Positions 9,768-18,081 of a DNA stretch of 64,000 nucleotides are shown in pieces; the stretch's first letter is position 1, and each line of letters begins with the position of its first letter. Both the position numbers and the translations under genes were made by a program. Below the pieces are notes generated by a model. The model saw only the letters and a list, made by a program, of their open reading frames with translations, had not been told where the DNA came from and made no database searches. This DNA comes from Paracoccus pantotrophus (lineage in GTDB: Bacteria > Pseudomonadota > Alphaproteobacteria > Rhodobacterales > Rhodobacteraceae), in contig NZ_CP044426.1 of NCBI RefSeq assembly GCF_008824185.1, forward strand, positions 372,001 to 436,000, given 5' to 3'.

Positions 9768-9990
9768 CTATTTTCGTTTCCAGCGCAGTTTGCCCACCCT
9801 CTGCTTGTCGATATGTCGGTAATCCGGCTTGGCGCGGTTGTAGGACGCATAGCCCGTGACCCCTTGCCAGCGGTTGCGTGGCAGTTCGAACATCGTGAAG
9901 AGCGACGTGTCGGGATCGACGCGGATGTAGCGGTGCGTCAGCAGCAACGCGGCCAGGGCCGATTGGACCCGCGCGCCCGGGCGGCCCGGC
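9768..9990 (-). pseudogene. unrecognised coding remnant in the mdh-sucC interval
   Basis: On the minus strand one frame reads without stops from about 9990 to a TAG at 9768-9770. It contains a protein-like stretch (THRYIRVDPDTSLFTMFELP, then NRWQGVTGYASYNRAKPDYR, ending KLRWKRK). No start codon with a ribosome binding site is seen. It looks like the C-terminal fragment of a larger gene, perhaps of the same phage relic, but I cannot name the family. The upstream boundary coincides with copy 2 of the 30-bp repeat. Confidence 0.4.
9961..9990. repeat. 30-bp direct repeat, copy 2
   Basis: Second copy of the repeat at 9418-9447, with two mismatches near the centre. Confidence 0.8.
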
Positions 9991-10113
9991 CTTGCCGCCC
10001 GGCATAAAAAGATTCATGGCTCTGCAATCGAGCGAATGACCGCTTCGTCCCGCTGAATCGCGCAAGGCGGACCCTGAGCATCAGAGTTCTTGACAGACAT
10101 GCCCCAATAGAGA

Positions 10114-10137
10114 GGCCCCGCCGTTGCCGGCGGGGCC
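10114..10137. terminator. hairpin downstream of mdh
   Basis: A perfect 10-bp inverted repeat (10114-10123 and 10128-10137, loop TTGC) lies about 25 bases past the mdh stop. The T-rich flank is on the plus-strand side, so it is a better terminator for plus-strand transcripts, but it may act on mdh as a bidirectional hairpin. Confidence 0.55.
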
Positions 10138-10161
10138 TTTCGTTTCGCGCGACCTTGCCGA

Positions 10162-11124
10162 TCAGGCCAGGCTGGCGTCGATGCCCTTGCAGGCCGCGAC
10201 CAGCCCTTTGACCGCATCCACGGACTTGTCGAACATCGCCTGTTCGTCCTTGTCCAGGGTGATGTCGATGACGCGCTCGATGCCGCCGGCGCCGATCACG
10301 GTCGGCACGCCGACATAAAGCCCGTCCAGGCCGTAGGCGCCCTTCACATAGGCTGCGCAGGGCAGCACGCGCTTCTGGTCCTTGAGATAGGCTTCCGCCA
10401 TCTCGATGGCCGAGGTGGCCGGTGCGTAGAAGGCCGAGCCGGTCTTCAGCAGGCCGACGATCTCGGCGCCGCCGTCGCGGGTGCGCTGCACGATGGCGTC
10501 CAGCTTGTCCTGGGTGGTCCAGCCCATCTTGACCAGGTCGGGCAGCGGGATGCCGGCGACGGTGGAATAGCGGGTCAGCGGCACCATGGTGTCGCCATGG
10601 CCGCCCAGCACGAAGGCGGTCACGTCGCGCATCGAGACGCCGAATTCCAGCGACAGGAAGTGGCGGAAGCGTGCCGAATCAAGCACGCCGGCCATGCCGA
10701 CGACCTTTTCATGCGGCAGGCCCGAGAACTCGCGCAGCGCCCAGACCATCGCGTCCAGCGGGTTGGTGATGCAGATCACGAAGGCGTTCGGGGCGTGCTG
10801 CTTGATGCCCTCGCCCACCGATTTCATGACCTTGAGGTTGATGCCCAGCAGGTCGTCGCGGCTCATGCCCGGCTTGCGGGGCACGCCGGCGGTGACGATG
10901 CAGACATCGGCGCCGGCGATGTCGGCGTAATCGTTGGCGCCCTTCATGACGGCGTCGAAACCCTCGGACGGGCCCGATTGCGCGATGTCCAGCGCCTTGC
11001 CCTGGGGCGTGCCCTCGGCGATGTCGAACAGGACGACGTCGCCCAGTTCCTTCATCGCGGCCAGATGCGCCAGCGTGCCGCCGATCTGTCCCGCACCGAT
11101 GAGTGCGATCTTGGGTCGGGCCAT
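10162..11124 (-). CDS. mdh: malate dehydrogenase
   Basis: A 320-residue NAD-dependent malate dehydrogenase of the LDH-like type common in alphaproteobacteria, oxidising malate to oxaloacetate. Visible features are the Rossmann GAGQIGGTLAHL loop near residue 10, the substrate loop AGVPRKPGMSRDDLL near residue 80, and the catalytic GGHGDTMVP histidine near residue 178. The ATG at 11124 with AGGTTAAC just upstream gives the usual MARPKIALIG start; a longer frame starting 63 bases upstream is not supported. It is separated from sucC by about 1 kb of phage relic sequence, so it may have its own transcript. Confidence 0.97.
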   Translation of the reverse strand: MARPKIALIGAGQIGGTLAHLAAMKELGDVVLFDIAEGTPQGKALDIAQSGPSEGFDAVMKGANDYADIAGADVCIVTAGVPRKPGMSRDDLLGINLKVMKSVGEGIKQHAPNAFVICITNPLDAMVWALREFSGLPHEKVVGMAGVLDSARFRHFLSLEFGVSMRDVTAFVLGGHGDTMVPLTRYSTVAGIPLPDLVKMGWTTQDKLDAIVQRTRDGGAEIVGLLKTGSAFYAPATSAIEMAEAYLKDQKRVLPCAAYVKGAYGLDGLYVGVPTVIGAGGIERVIDITLDKDEQAMFDKSVDAVKGLVAACKGIDASLA

Positions 11125-11309
11125 GTTAACCTCCGATTTCCATGATGGTTCGCGCGGTGGCCTAGTCCCTCGGGATGAGAATCGCAAGCCTTGGCTGCGG
11201 GTCGGACGCGAAATCGGCCGATGTCAACCGCTAACGGGACAATGCCGCCCCGCATTGCCGCCGTCCGGCCGCTGGATTAGTCCGGGGGCGGTGACAACGG
11301 AGCGCGCCG

Positions 11310-12044
11310 ATGGAGATGCTGGGCTGGGTGCTGGCGGTGATCGCCGCCTTTTCGATCGGACTGGCCAAGGGAGGGCTGTCCATGGTCGGCACCATATCGG
11401 TGCCGCTGCTGGCGCTGGTGATGTCGCCGGTGCAGGCAGCGGGCATCCTGCTGCCGGTCTATATCGTCTCGGACATTGGCGGGCTGATCGCCTTTCGCCG
11501 CGATTTCGATCCGCGGGTGCTGCGGACGCTGGTGCCGGGGGCGATCACCGGCATCGCCCTGGGCTGGGCTACCGCCCATCACGTCGATGACGCCCAGGTC
11601 GGGCTGATCGTGGGCGTGATCGGCATGGCTTTCGCGCTGAACGCGCTGCTGCGCAGCCGGATCGGCGCCAGCGCCCGGCCGCCGCGCTGGGGGGCGGGCA
11701 GCTTCTGGGGCACGATCTCGGGCTATACCAGCTTCGTGTCGCATTCCGGGGCGGCGCCCTATCAGGTCTATGCCCAGCCGCTGCGCATGACGCCGATGAC
11801 CTATGCCGGCACCACGACGATCTTCTTCGCCATCTGCAATGCGGTGAAGCTGATTCCCTATGCCCTGCTGGGCCAGCTTTCCGCGCATAACCTGTCGGTG
11901 GCCGCCGTGCTGATGGTGCCAGGCGTGCTGGGCGTTCTGGCCGGGCTGTGGCTGGTGCGGCGGATGTCGCAGCGAATCTTCTATGGCTTCATCACCTGGG
12001 CGCTGATGCTGGTTTCGGCCAAGCTGATCTGGGACGGGATTTGA
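11310..12044 (+). CDS. TauE/SafE (TSUP) family permease
   Basis: A 244-residue inner-membrane protein with about seven to eight hydrophobic segments and the two-half repeat typical of the TSUP family (AKGGLSMVGTI near residue 20, TSFVSHSGAAPYQVYA near residue 145). Members export sulfite, sulfoacetate or similar small organic anions; the substrate here is unknown. It is transcribed divergently from mdh and lies 80 bases upstream of the malyl-CoA thioesterase gene in the same direction. Confidence 0.88.
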   Translation: MEMLGWVLAVIAAFSIGLAKGGLSMVGTISVPLLALVMSPVQAAGILLPVYIVSDIGGLIAFRRDFDPRVLRTLVPGAITGIALGWATAHHVDDAQVGLIVGVIGMAFALNALLRSRIGASARPPRWGAGSFWGTISGYTSFVSHSGAAPYQVYAQPLRMTPMTYAGTTTIFFAICNAVKLIPYALLGQLSAHNLSVAAVLMVPGVLGVLAGLWLVRRMSQRIFYGFITWALMLVSAKLIWDGI

Positions 12045-12124
12045 CGCCGCAGTGCGGCAAATCGGCGCTTGCGATTCGCTTCTTTTCCGGGCAGGTTCGC
12101 GCAAGATTATTACGCGAGGCCCCG

Positions 12125-12964
12125 ATGACCCGTCCCTATCGTTCCGTCCTCTATATTCCGGCCGCCAATGCGCGGGCCATGGAAAAGGCCCAGGCGCTGA
12201 CCGCCGATGCGATCATCTTCGACCTCGAGGACGCGGTGGCGCCGGCGGAAAAGGTGGCGGCGCGGGACTTGCTGGCCAAGGCGTTGCAGGCCGATTACGG
12301 CGGCCGGGTGCGGATCGTGCGCATCAACGGCATGGACACCGAATGGGGCGAGGGCGATGCCCGCGCCTTTGCCTCTGGCGCCCATGCGGTGCTGGTGCCC
12401 AAGGTCAGCCGCGGTGCCGACCTGGACCGCGTGGCGGCGCTGGTGCCCGACACGCCGCTCTGGGCGATGATGGAGACGGCCGAGGGCATGCTGAACGCCG
12501 CCGAGATCGCCGCCCATCCGCGCCTGCAGGGCATGGTCATGGGCACCAACGACCTGGCCAAGGAGCTGAACAGCCGCTTCCGCGCCGACCGGCTGCCGAT
12601 GATGGCCGGGCTGGGCCTGTGCCTCTTGGCGGCGCGGGCGCATGGCCGGGTGATCGTGGACGGCGTCTTCAACGCCTTCAAGGACGAGGAGGGCTTGCGT
12701 GCCGAATGCGAGCAGGGCCGCGACATGGGCTTCGACGGCAAGACCCTGATCCACCCGGCGCAATTGGCCATCGCCAACGAGGTCTTTGCACCGTCCGAGG
12801 CCGAGGTCGATCTGGCCCGCCGCCAGATCGAGGCCTTCGACGAGGCGCAGGCCCAGGGCAAGGGCGTCGCGGTGGTGGACGGCCGGATCGTCGAGAACCT
12901 GCATGTCGAGACCGCCCGTGCCACCCTGGCCAAGGCCGCGGCGATTGCCGAGCTGGCGGGGTGA
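12125..12964 (+). CDS. mcl2: (3S)-malyl-CoA thioesterase, HpcH/CitE family
   Basis: Encodes 279 residues of the HpcH/HpaI aldolase-citrate lyase fold: RSVLYIPAANARAMEKA at the start, FDLEDAVAP near residue 36 (metal and substrate contacts), MMETAEG near residue 118, and TLIHPAQ near residue 215. In Rhodobacter relatives the gene at this position next to mch hydrolyses (3S)-malyl-CoA to malate and CoA in the ethylmalonyl-CoA pathway for acetate assimilation. The shorter length than the lyase Mcl1 and the neighbouring mch support that choice, though lyase activity cannot be excluded from sequence. The ATG at 12125 follows a GCGAGG site. Confidence 0.85.
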   Translation: MTRPYRSVLYIPAANARAMEKAQALTADAIIFDLEDAVAPAEKVAARDLLAKALQADYGGRVRIVRINGMDTEWGEGDARAFASGAHAVLVPKVSRGADLDRVAALVPDTPLWAMMETAEGMLNAAEIAAHPRLQGMVMGTNDLAKELNSRFRADRLPMMAGLGLCLLAARAHGRVIVDGVFNAFKDEEGLRAECEQGRDMGFDGKTLIHPAQLAIANEVFAPSEAEVDLARRQIEAFDEAQAQGKGVAVVDGRIVENLHVETARATLAKAAAIAELAG

Positions 12965-13009
12965 TGGCAAAGTAAGCGCCGTTAACATCCAGCAAAAGGA
13001 CAAAGCCAG

Positions 13010-13552
13010 ATGTTCATCCTGATCCTTGGCGTGGCGTTGTGGTGGGCGGCGCATCTTCTCAAGCGGCTGGCACCGGGGCTGCGCGACCGGCTGGGCCGGG
13101 GCGGCGTGGCGGGGGCGCTGGCGGTCTCGGTGGTGCTGATGGTGATCGGCTATCGCATGGCGGACGGCCCCTATTGGTGGGGCGCGACGGCCGCCCTGAA
13201 GGGCGTCAACAACCTGCTGGTGCTGCTGGCCTTCTACCTTTTCGCCGTTGCCGGCATGAAGACCCGCCTGGCCCGGCATCTTCGCCACCCGCAGCTGACC
13301 GGCTTTGCGCTCTGGGCCTTTGCGCATCTCTTGCCGAATGGCGACCTGCCCAGCTTCGTGCTGTTCGGCGGGCTGCTGCTTTGGGCGCTGGCCGAAATGG
13401 CGGTCATCAACCGCGCCGAGCCGGGCTGGACCCCGCCCGCCGGGCCCTTCCCGGTCCGCAAGGAGGCGATGGCCGCGGTCGGCGCCGTCGTGCTGTTCGG
13501 GGTCGTGGCGCTGATCCACGCCTGGCTGGGCTACAACCCCTTTGGAGGCTGA
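13010..13552 (+). CDS. NnrU family membrane protein
   Basis: A 180-residue integral membrane protein with about five hydrophobic helices. It begins FILILGVALWWAAHLLKRL, the characteristic start of the NnrU family, and has AFAHLLPNGDLPSFVLFGG near residue 103. NnrU was named from a denitrification cluster, but its biochemical role is unknown. It sits between mcl2 and a DUF1737 gene, the same order as in related Rhodobacterales, so it belongs to a conserved neighbourhood rather than to denitrification here. Confidence 0.88.
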   Translation: MFILILGVALWWAAHLLKRLAPGLRDRLGRGGVAGALAVSVVLMVIGYRMADGPYWWGATAALKGVNNLLVLLAFYLFAVAGMKTRLARHLRHPQLTGFALWAFAHLLPNGDLPSFVLFGGLLLWALAEMAVINRAEPGWTPPAGPFPVRKEAMAAVGAVVLFGVVALIHAWLGYNPFGG

Positions 13553-13553
13553 C

Positions 13554-13760
13554 ATGCCCAAGATCTATCGCCTGCTGACCGAGGACGACACCTCGGCCTT
13601 CTGCCACAAGGTCAGCGAGGCGCTGTCGAAAGGCTGGGCGCTGCATGGCGACCCCGCCTATGCCTTCGACGCGGCGCGCGGCGTGATGCGCTGCGCCCAG
13701 GCCGTCACCAAGGAGATCGAGGCCGATTACCACCCGGACATGAAACTGGGCCATCAATAG
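13554..13760 (+). CDS. DUF1737 domain protein
   Basis: A 68-residue soluble protein, MPKIYRLLTEDDTSAFCHKV..., that fills a single DUF1737 domain with the typical KVSEALSKGWALHGDP segment. Function unknown. The ATG lies immediately after the upstream TGA with a GGAGG overlapping that stop, and mch starts nine bases downstream, so it is one transcript unit with nnrU-like and mch. Confidence 0.85.
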   Translation: MPKIYRLLTEDDTSAFCHKVSEALSKGWALHGDPAYAFDAARGVMRCAQAVTKEIEADYHPDMKLGHQ

Positions 13761-13769
13761 GGAACCACT

Positions 13770-14804
13770 ATGAGCAAGACCAATCCCGGCCGCTTCTTCG
13801 AGGATTACCGCGTCGGCCAGGTGATCCGCCACGCCGTGCCGCGCACCGTGGCCGAGGGCGAGCGTGCGCTTTACCACGCGCTCTACCCGGCGCGGCACGC
13901 ACTTTATTCCTCGGACGAGTTCGCGGCGGCCTCGGGGCTGGAGGGCAGCCCGCTGGACGACCTGATCGCCTTTCACATCGTCTTCGGCAAGTCGGTTCCC
14001 GACATCAGCCTGAACGCGGTGGCGAACCTGGGCTATGCCGAGGGGCGCTGGCTGAAGCCGGTCTGGCCGGGCGACACGCTGCGCGCCGAATCCGAGGTGA
14101 TCGGGCTCAGGGAGAACTCGAACGGCAAGTCCGGCGTGGTCTGGGTCCGCACCCGCGGGCTGAACCAGCTGGACGAGGTGGTGCTGGATTATGTGCGCTG
14201 GGTCATGGTGCGCAAGGGCGACGACGCGGCGCCGGCGCCCGAGCCGGTGGTGCCGGAGCTGGCGAAATCGGTGGCGCCCGCCGACCTGGTGCTGCCCGAG
14301 GGGCTGGATTTCGCGCAATACGATTTCGGCCTGGCCGGCGAGCCGCACCGCTGGGGCGACTATGAGGTCGGCGAGGTCATCGACCATGTCGACGGCGTCA
14401 CCGTCGAGGAGGCCGAGCACATGCTGGCCACCCGGCTGTGGCAGAACACCGCCAAGGTGCATTTCGACGCCACCTTCCGCGAGGACGGCCGGCGGCTGAT
14501 CTATGGCGGCCATGTCATCAGCATGGCCCGCGCGCTCAGCTTCAACGGGCTGGCCAATGCGCAGATGATCGTGGCGCTGAACGGCGGGGCCCATGCCAAC
14601 CCCTGCTTTGCCGGCGACACGATCCGCGCTTGGTCCGAGGTGCTGGACAAGGCCGACACCCATGCGCCGGGCGTCGGCGCGATCCGGCTGCGGCTGGTGG
14701 CGCACAAGGGCGCGGCCGGTGATCACGCCCTGCGCGGCGAGGACGGAAAATATGCCCCGCAGGTGCTGCTGGACCTGGATTACTGGGCCCTGATGCCGAA
14801 ATGA
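13770..14804 (+). CDS. mch: mesaconyl-CoA hydratase (MaoC-like, double hotdog)
   Basis: Encodes 344 residues forming two MaoC/hotdog halves: residues about 1-150 (FFEDYRVGQVIRH..., HALYPARHALYSSDEFA) and about 190-340 (YEVGEVIDHVDGVTVEEAEH, YGGHVISMARALSFNGL, LNGGAHANPCFAGDTI). In the ethylmalonyl-CoA pathway it hydrates mesaconyl-C1-CoA to beta-methylmalyl-CoA. The linked malyl-CoA thioesterase supports the role. No other ethylmalonyl-CoA pathway genes (ccr, ecm, mcd) lie in this window. Confidence 0.9.
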   Translation: MSKTNPGRFFEDYRVGQVIRHAVPRTVAEGERALYHALYPARHALYSSDEFAAASGLEGSPLDDLIAFHIVFGKSVPDISLNAVANLGYAEGRWLKPVWPGDTLRAESEVIGLRENSNGKSGVVWVRTRGLNQLDEVVLDYVRWVMVRKGDDAAPAPEPVVPELAKSVAPADLVLPEGLDFAQYDFGLAGEPHRWGDYEVGEVIDHVDGVTVEEAEHMLATRLWQNTAKVHFDATFREDGRRLIYGGHVISMARALSFNGLANAQMIVALNGGAHANPCFAGDTIRAWSEVLDKADTHAPGVGAIRLRLVAHKGAAGDHALRGEDGKYAPQVLLDLDYWALMPK

Positions 14805-14814
14805 CCGCCTTGCG

Positions 14815-14854
14815 CCCCGGCGCGGCCGGCCCGCGAATCGCGGCTGCGCCGGGG
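14815..14854 (+). terminator. nested hairpin downstream of mch
   Basis: Outer arms 14815-14823 and 14846-14854 pair perfectly over 9 bp, and an inner 5-bp palindrome (14831-14835 with 14839-14843) stacks inside. Only two T residues follow, so termination may be inefficient. Confidence 0.5.
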
Positions 14855-14942
14855 TTGAACATGACCAAATCCCTCGGTTATCCGGGGAAAACCGGCGAGT
14901 CCGCCCTGATACCGCAATCATTCGAACCGGCCGGAGCCCGCC

Positions 14943-14975
14943 CGTGATCACAGCCGGCGTTTGCGTGATCACAAA
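14943..14975 (+). promoter_or_regulatory. paired palindromic operator-like sites upstream of sdhC
   Basis: Two CGTGATCACA palindromes have GTGATC cores at 14944 and 14965, 21 bp apart, the second followed by AA. The layout is the same as upstream of sucC (9255-9289): GATCACAGC, spacer, GTGATCACAAA. The sites are about 145-175 bases before the sdhC start. Confidence 0.65.
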
Positions 14976-15117
14976 CTCGGAAAATCTGTCGCTTATCCGT
15001 CTTACGTCTGGCATCCACCCGTGACAGATGCGACAAGACGGCTAAAAGCAAACCCAATTTCGGCCAGCCCTCGCCGCCAGCCGTCGCGTGCGGGGCCTGA
15101 ACGCAGGAGAGCGCATC

Positions 15118-15510
15118 ATGGCTGACGTCAACCGGGGCAACCGGCCACTGTCACCGCATCTGCAGGTCTATCGCCTGCCACTTGCCGCAATCACTTCGAT
15201 CATGACCCGCATCACCGGCCACGCCCTGGTCGCAGGGATCGTGCTGATCACCTGGTGGCTCGTTGCCGCTGTCACCTCGCCCGGCGCCTTCGCGGTGGCC
15301 GACTGGGTGGTGCGGTCCTGGCTCGGCTTCATCATCCTGACCGGCTCGATGTGGGCGCTGTGGTATCACCTGCTCGCCGGGCTGCGCCACCTGGCCTATG
15401 ACGCCGGCTACGGGCTGGAGATCGAGGAAGCGCGCAAGTCCAGCCAGGCGCTGATCGCGGGCTCGGTCGTCTTGGCCGTGCTGACGCTGATCGTCTTTTT
15501 CGTGTTCTGA
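15118..15510 (+). CDS. sdhC: succinate dehydrogenase cytochrome b556 subunit
   Basis: A 130-residue membrane anchor of complex II with three hydrophobic helices. It has the family start RPLSPHLQVYRLP and the heme-ligand signature HLLAGLRHLAYDAG near residue 84, where the histidine binds heme b. With SdhD it passes electrons from SdhB to ubiquinone. The ATG at 15118 is chosen because MADVNRGNRPLSPH is the usual N-terminus and GGAGAG lies just upstream; an in-frame start 30 bases earlier is less likely. Confidence 0.95.
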   Translation: MADVNRGNRPLSPHLQVYRLPLAAITSIMTRITGHALVAGIVLITWWLVAAVTSPGAFAVADWVVRSWLGFIILTGSMWALWYHLLAGLRHLAYDAGYGLEIEEARKSSQALIAGSVVLAVLTLIVFFVF

Positions 15511-15526
15511 GGAAAGGGCAGGGATC

Positions 15527-15916
15527 ATGCGTTACATCACCCCCCGCAAAGCCGCCGAAGGCCTGGGCTCGGCCCACGAAGGCACCCAGCACCACTGGGC
15601 CATGACCGTCAGCGCCGTGGCGCTGACCGTGCTGACGCCGCTGTTCATGATCGTCGTGGCCCGCGCCATCGGCCTGTCGCAGGAACAACTGCTGGCCTAT
15701 TTCGGCCGCCCCTTCCCGGCGCTCATCACCGCTTTGTTCGTGATCGTGGGCATGGTCCACTTCATCAAGGGCACGCGGATCATGATCGACGACTATTTCC
15801 AGGGTGGCACCCGCAAGGCGGCCATCATCTTTTCCGTCATCTTCGGCTGGGCGGTGATCGCCGCCGCCGTCTATGCGCTGGCCCGGATGGGCCTTGGCGC
15901 GATCGTCGTCCTCTGA
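15527..15916 (+). CDS. sdhD: succinate dehydrogenase hydrophobic anchor subunit
   Basis: Encodes 129 residues with three membrane helices and the conserved HFIKGTRIMIDDYFQG segment near residue 82, which carries residues near the quinone site. The soluble N-terminus MRYITPRKAAEGLGSAHEGT is typical of alphaproteobacterial SdhD. It lies 16 bases after sdhC and 9 bases before sdhA. Confidence 0.93.
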   Translation: MRYITPRKAAEGLGSAHEGTQHHWAMTVSAVALTVLTPLFMIVVARAIGLSQEQLLAYFGRPFPALITALFVIVGMVHFIKGTRIMIDDYFQGGTRKAAIIFSVIFGWAVIAAAVYALARMGLGAIVVL

Positions 15917-15925
15917 GGTTCCGCC

Positions 15926-17728
15926 ATGGCTGCTTACAAATACGAAACGCACGAATATGATGTCGTGGTCGTCGGTGCCGGTGGCGCGGGCCTGCGCGCG
16001 ACGCTGGGCATGGCCGAGCAGGGCCTGCGCACCGCCTGCGTGACCAAGGTCTTTCCGACCCGCTCGCATACGGTCGCGGCGCAGGGCGGCATCGCCGCCT
16101 CGCTGTCGAACATGGGCCCCGACAACTGGCAGTGGCACATGTATGACACCGTCAAGGGTTCGGACTGGCTGGGCGACACCGACGCCATGGAATACCTGGC
16201 GCGCGAGGCCCCCAAGGCGGTCTACGAGCTGGAGCATTACGGCGTGCCCTTCTCGCGCACCGAGGAGGGCAAGATCTACCAGCGCCCCTTCGGCGGCCAC
16301 ACCACCGAGTTCGGCGAAGGCCCGCCGGTGCAGCGCACCTGCGCCGCCGCCGACCGCACCGGCCATGCCATCCTGCACACGCTCTATGGCCAGTCGCTGA
16401 AGGAAAAGGCCGAGTTCTTCATCGAATATTTCGCCCTCGACCTGATCATCACCGACGGCGCCTGCACCGGCGTGGTGTGCTGGAAGCTGGACGACGGCAC
16501 CATCCATGTCTTCAACGCCAAGATGGTGGTGCTGGCGACCGGCGGCTATGGCCGGGCCTATTTCAGCGCCACCTCGGCCCATACCTGCACCGGCGACGGC
16601 GGCGGCATGGTGGCGCGCGCCGGCCTGCCGCTTCAGGACATGGAATTCGTGCAGTTCCATCCGACCGGCATCTACGGCTCGGGCTGCCTGATCACCGAGG
16701 GCGCGCGCGGCGAGGGCGGCTACCTGACCAACAGCGAGGGCGAACGCTTCATGGAGCGTTACGCACCGACCTACAAGGATCTGGCCAGCCGCGACGTGGT
16801 CTCGCGCTGCATCACCATCGAGATCCGCGAGGGTCGCGGCGTCGGTCCCAACAAGGACCACATGCATCTGAACCTGATGCACCTGCCGCCGGAAAGCCTG
16901 GCCGAGCGGCTGCCGGGCATCTCGGAATCGGCCAAGATCTTTGCCGGCGTCGATGTGACGCGCGAGCCGATCCCGATCCTGCCGACGGTGCATTACAACA
17001 TGGGCGGCATCCCCACGAACTATTGGGGCGAGGTGCTGAACCCGACCGTCGAAAGCCCGGACCAGGTCTTCCCCGGCCTGATGGCGGTGGGCGAGGCCGG
17101 CTGCGCCTCGGTCCATGGCGCGAACCGGCTGGGCTCGAACTCGCTGATCGACCTGGTGGTCTTCGGCCGCGCCGCGGCGATCCGCGCCGGGCAGGTGATC
17201 GATCGCAAGGCGGCGATCCCCAGCACCAACAAGGAACAGGTGGACAAGGCGCTGGACCGCTTCGACCGCATCCGCAACGCCAACGGCTCGGTGCCGACGG
17301 CCGAGCTGCGGCTTGAGATGCAGCGCACCATGCAGGCCGATGCCGCGGTGTTCCGCACCGACAAGACCCTGGCCGAGGGCGTCGAGAAGATGAAGGTGAT
17401 CGCGGCCAAGATGGACGACCTGAAGGTCACCGACCGCAGCCTCATCTGGAACAGCGACCTGATGGAGACGCTGGAGCTGACCAACCTGATGCCCAACGCG
17501 CTGGCCACCATCGTCGGCGCCGAGGCGCGCAAGGAAAGCCGCGGCGCCCATGCCCATGAAGACTACCCCGAGCGGGATGATGCCAACTGGCGCAAGCACT
17601 CGCTTGCGTGGATCGAAGGCAACGATGTTAAACTGGCCTATCGGCCCGTGCACCTCGAGCCTCTGACCACGCAAGAGGAAGGCGGGATCGACCTGAAAAA
17701 GATCGCACCCAAAGCGAGGGTTTACTGA
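15926..17728 (+). CDS. sdhA: succinate dehydrogenase flavoprotein subunit
   Basis: A 600-residue FAD protein that oxidises succinate to fumarate. The dinucleotide fold VVVGAGGAGLRATLGM is near residue 13 and the covalent-FAD histidine lies in RSHTVAAQGGIAAS near residue 47. Substrate-site residues lie in the FHPTGIYGSGCLITEGARGEGG block near residue 245, and HGANRLGSNSLIDLVVFGRAAA follows near residue 395. Length is normal. The final TGA overlaps the next ATG by one base, linking it to two small lipoprotein genes that precede sdhB. Confidence 0.98.
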   Translation: MAAYKYETHEYDVVVVGAGGAGLRATLGMAEQGLRTACVTKVFPTRSHTVAAQGGIAASLSNMGPDNWQWHMYDTVKGSDWLGDTDAMEYLAREAPKAVYELEHYGVPFSRTEEGKIYQRPFGGHTTEFGEGPPVQRTCAAADRTGHAILHTLYGQSLKEKAEFFIEYFALDLIITDGACTGVVCWKLDDGTIHVFNAKMVVLATGGYGRAYFSATSAHTCTGDGGGMVARAGLPLQDMEFVQFHPTGIYGSGCLITEGARGEGGYLTNSEGERFMERYAPTYKDLASRDVVSRCITIEIREGRGVGPNKDHMHLNLMHLPPESLAERLPGISESAKIFAGVDVTREPIPILPTVHYNMGGIPTNYWGEVLNPTVESPDQVFPGLMAVGEAGCASVHGANRLGSNSLIDLVVFGRAAAIRAGQVIDRKAAIPSTNKEQVDKALDRFDRIRNANGSVPTAELRLEMQRTMQADAAVFRTDKTLAEGVEKMKVIAAKMDDLKVTDRSLIWNSDLMETLELTNLMPNALATIVGAEARKESRGAHAHEDYPERDDANWRKHSLAWIEGNDVKLAYRPVHLEPLTTQEEGGIDLKKIAPKARVY

Positions 17729-18081
17729 TGCGTCTTCCCCTGATCCTGACCGCCGCTGCGCTGGCTCTTTCCGGCTGCGTGGTGCAGAACCCCGGCATGG
17801 CGCCGGCGCCGCTGCCGCCGGTCGCGGCCCCCGCGCCGGATGCGGCGATCCGTTCCTCGGCGCGCGTCGTCGTCAACCGCGAGATGGCGCGGCGCCTGCC
17901 CGGCGCCAATGTCGCGCCCTATACCGATTGCGTGATGCAGAACGCCACCAGCGCCGAACTGGCCAGCATCGCCGAGGCCGGCGCGGCCGGGGCAGGGGAT
18001 GCGGTGGCCGCCATCGTCGGCCGCCCGGCGACCACGCAATGCATCGCCGGCGCCGCGGCGGCGGCCAAGCGGGCCGCCTGA
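17728..18081 (+). CDS. small putative lipoprotein between sdhA and sdhB
   Basis: A 117-residue protein with a signal peptide ending in a lipobox (LALSGC, lipidated Cys near residue 15), then a Pro/Ala-rich linker and a C-terminal part with two cysteines (YTDCVMQNAT, TTQCIAGAAA). Family not recognised. Its start overlaps the sdhA stop and its stop overlaps the next start, so it is translated with the sdh operon. It could be an envelope protein carried in the operon by position only. Confidence 0.75.
   Translation: MRLPLILTAAALALSGCVVQNPGMAPAPLPPVAAPAPDAAIRSSARVVVNREMARRLPGANVAPYTDCVMQNATSAELASIAEAGAAGAGDAVAAIVGRPATTQCIAGAAAAAKRAA

Larger units (their letters stand above)
14805..15117. other. 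mch-sdhC intergenic region
   Basis: No gene seen in these 313 bases. It holds a nested hairpin after mch (14815-14856) and the paired palindromes upstream of sdhC (14943-14975). A 7-bp inverted repeat (ATCTGTC near 14982 and its complement near 15024) lies closer to the gene. Confidence 0.6.

Noticed and set aside
14700..14735. A third GTGATCAC operator near the end of mch
   Set aside because: It is a single site inside coding sequence (around 14719) without the paired second site, so it is probably chance.
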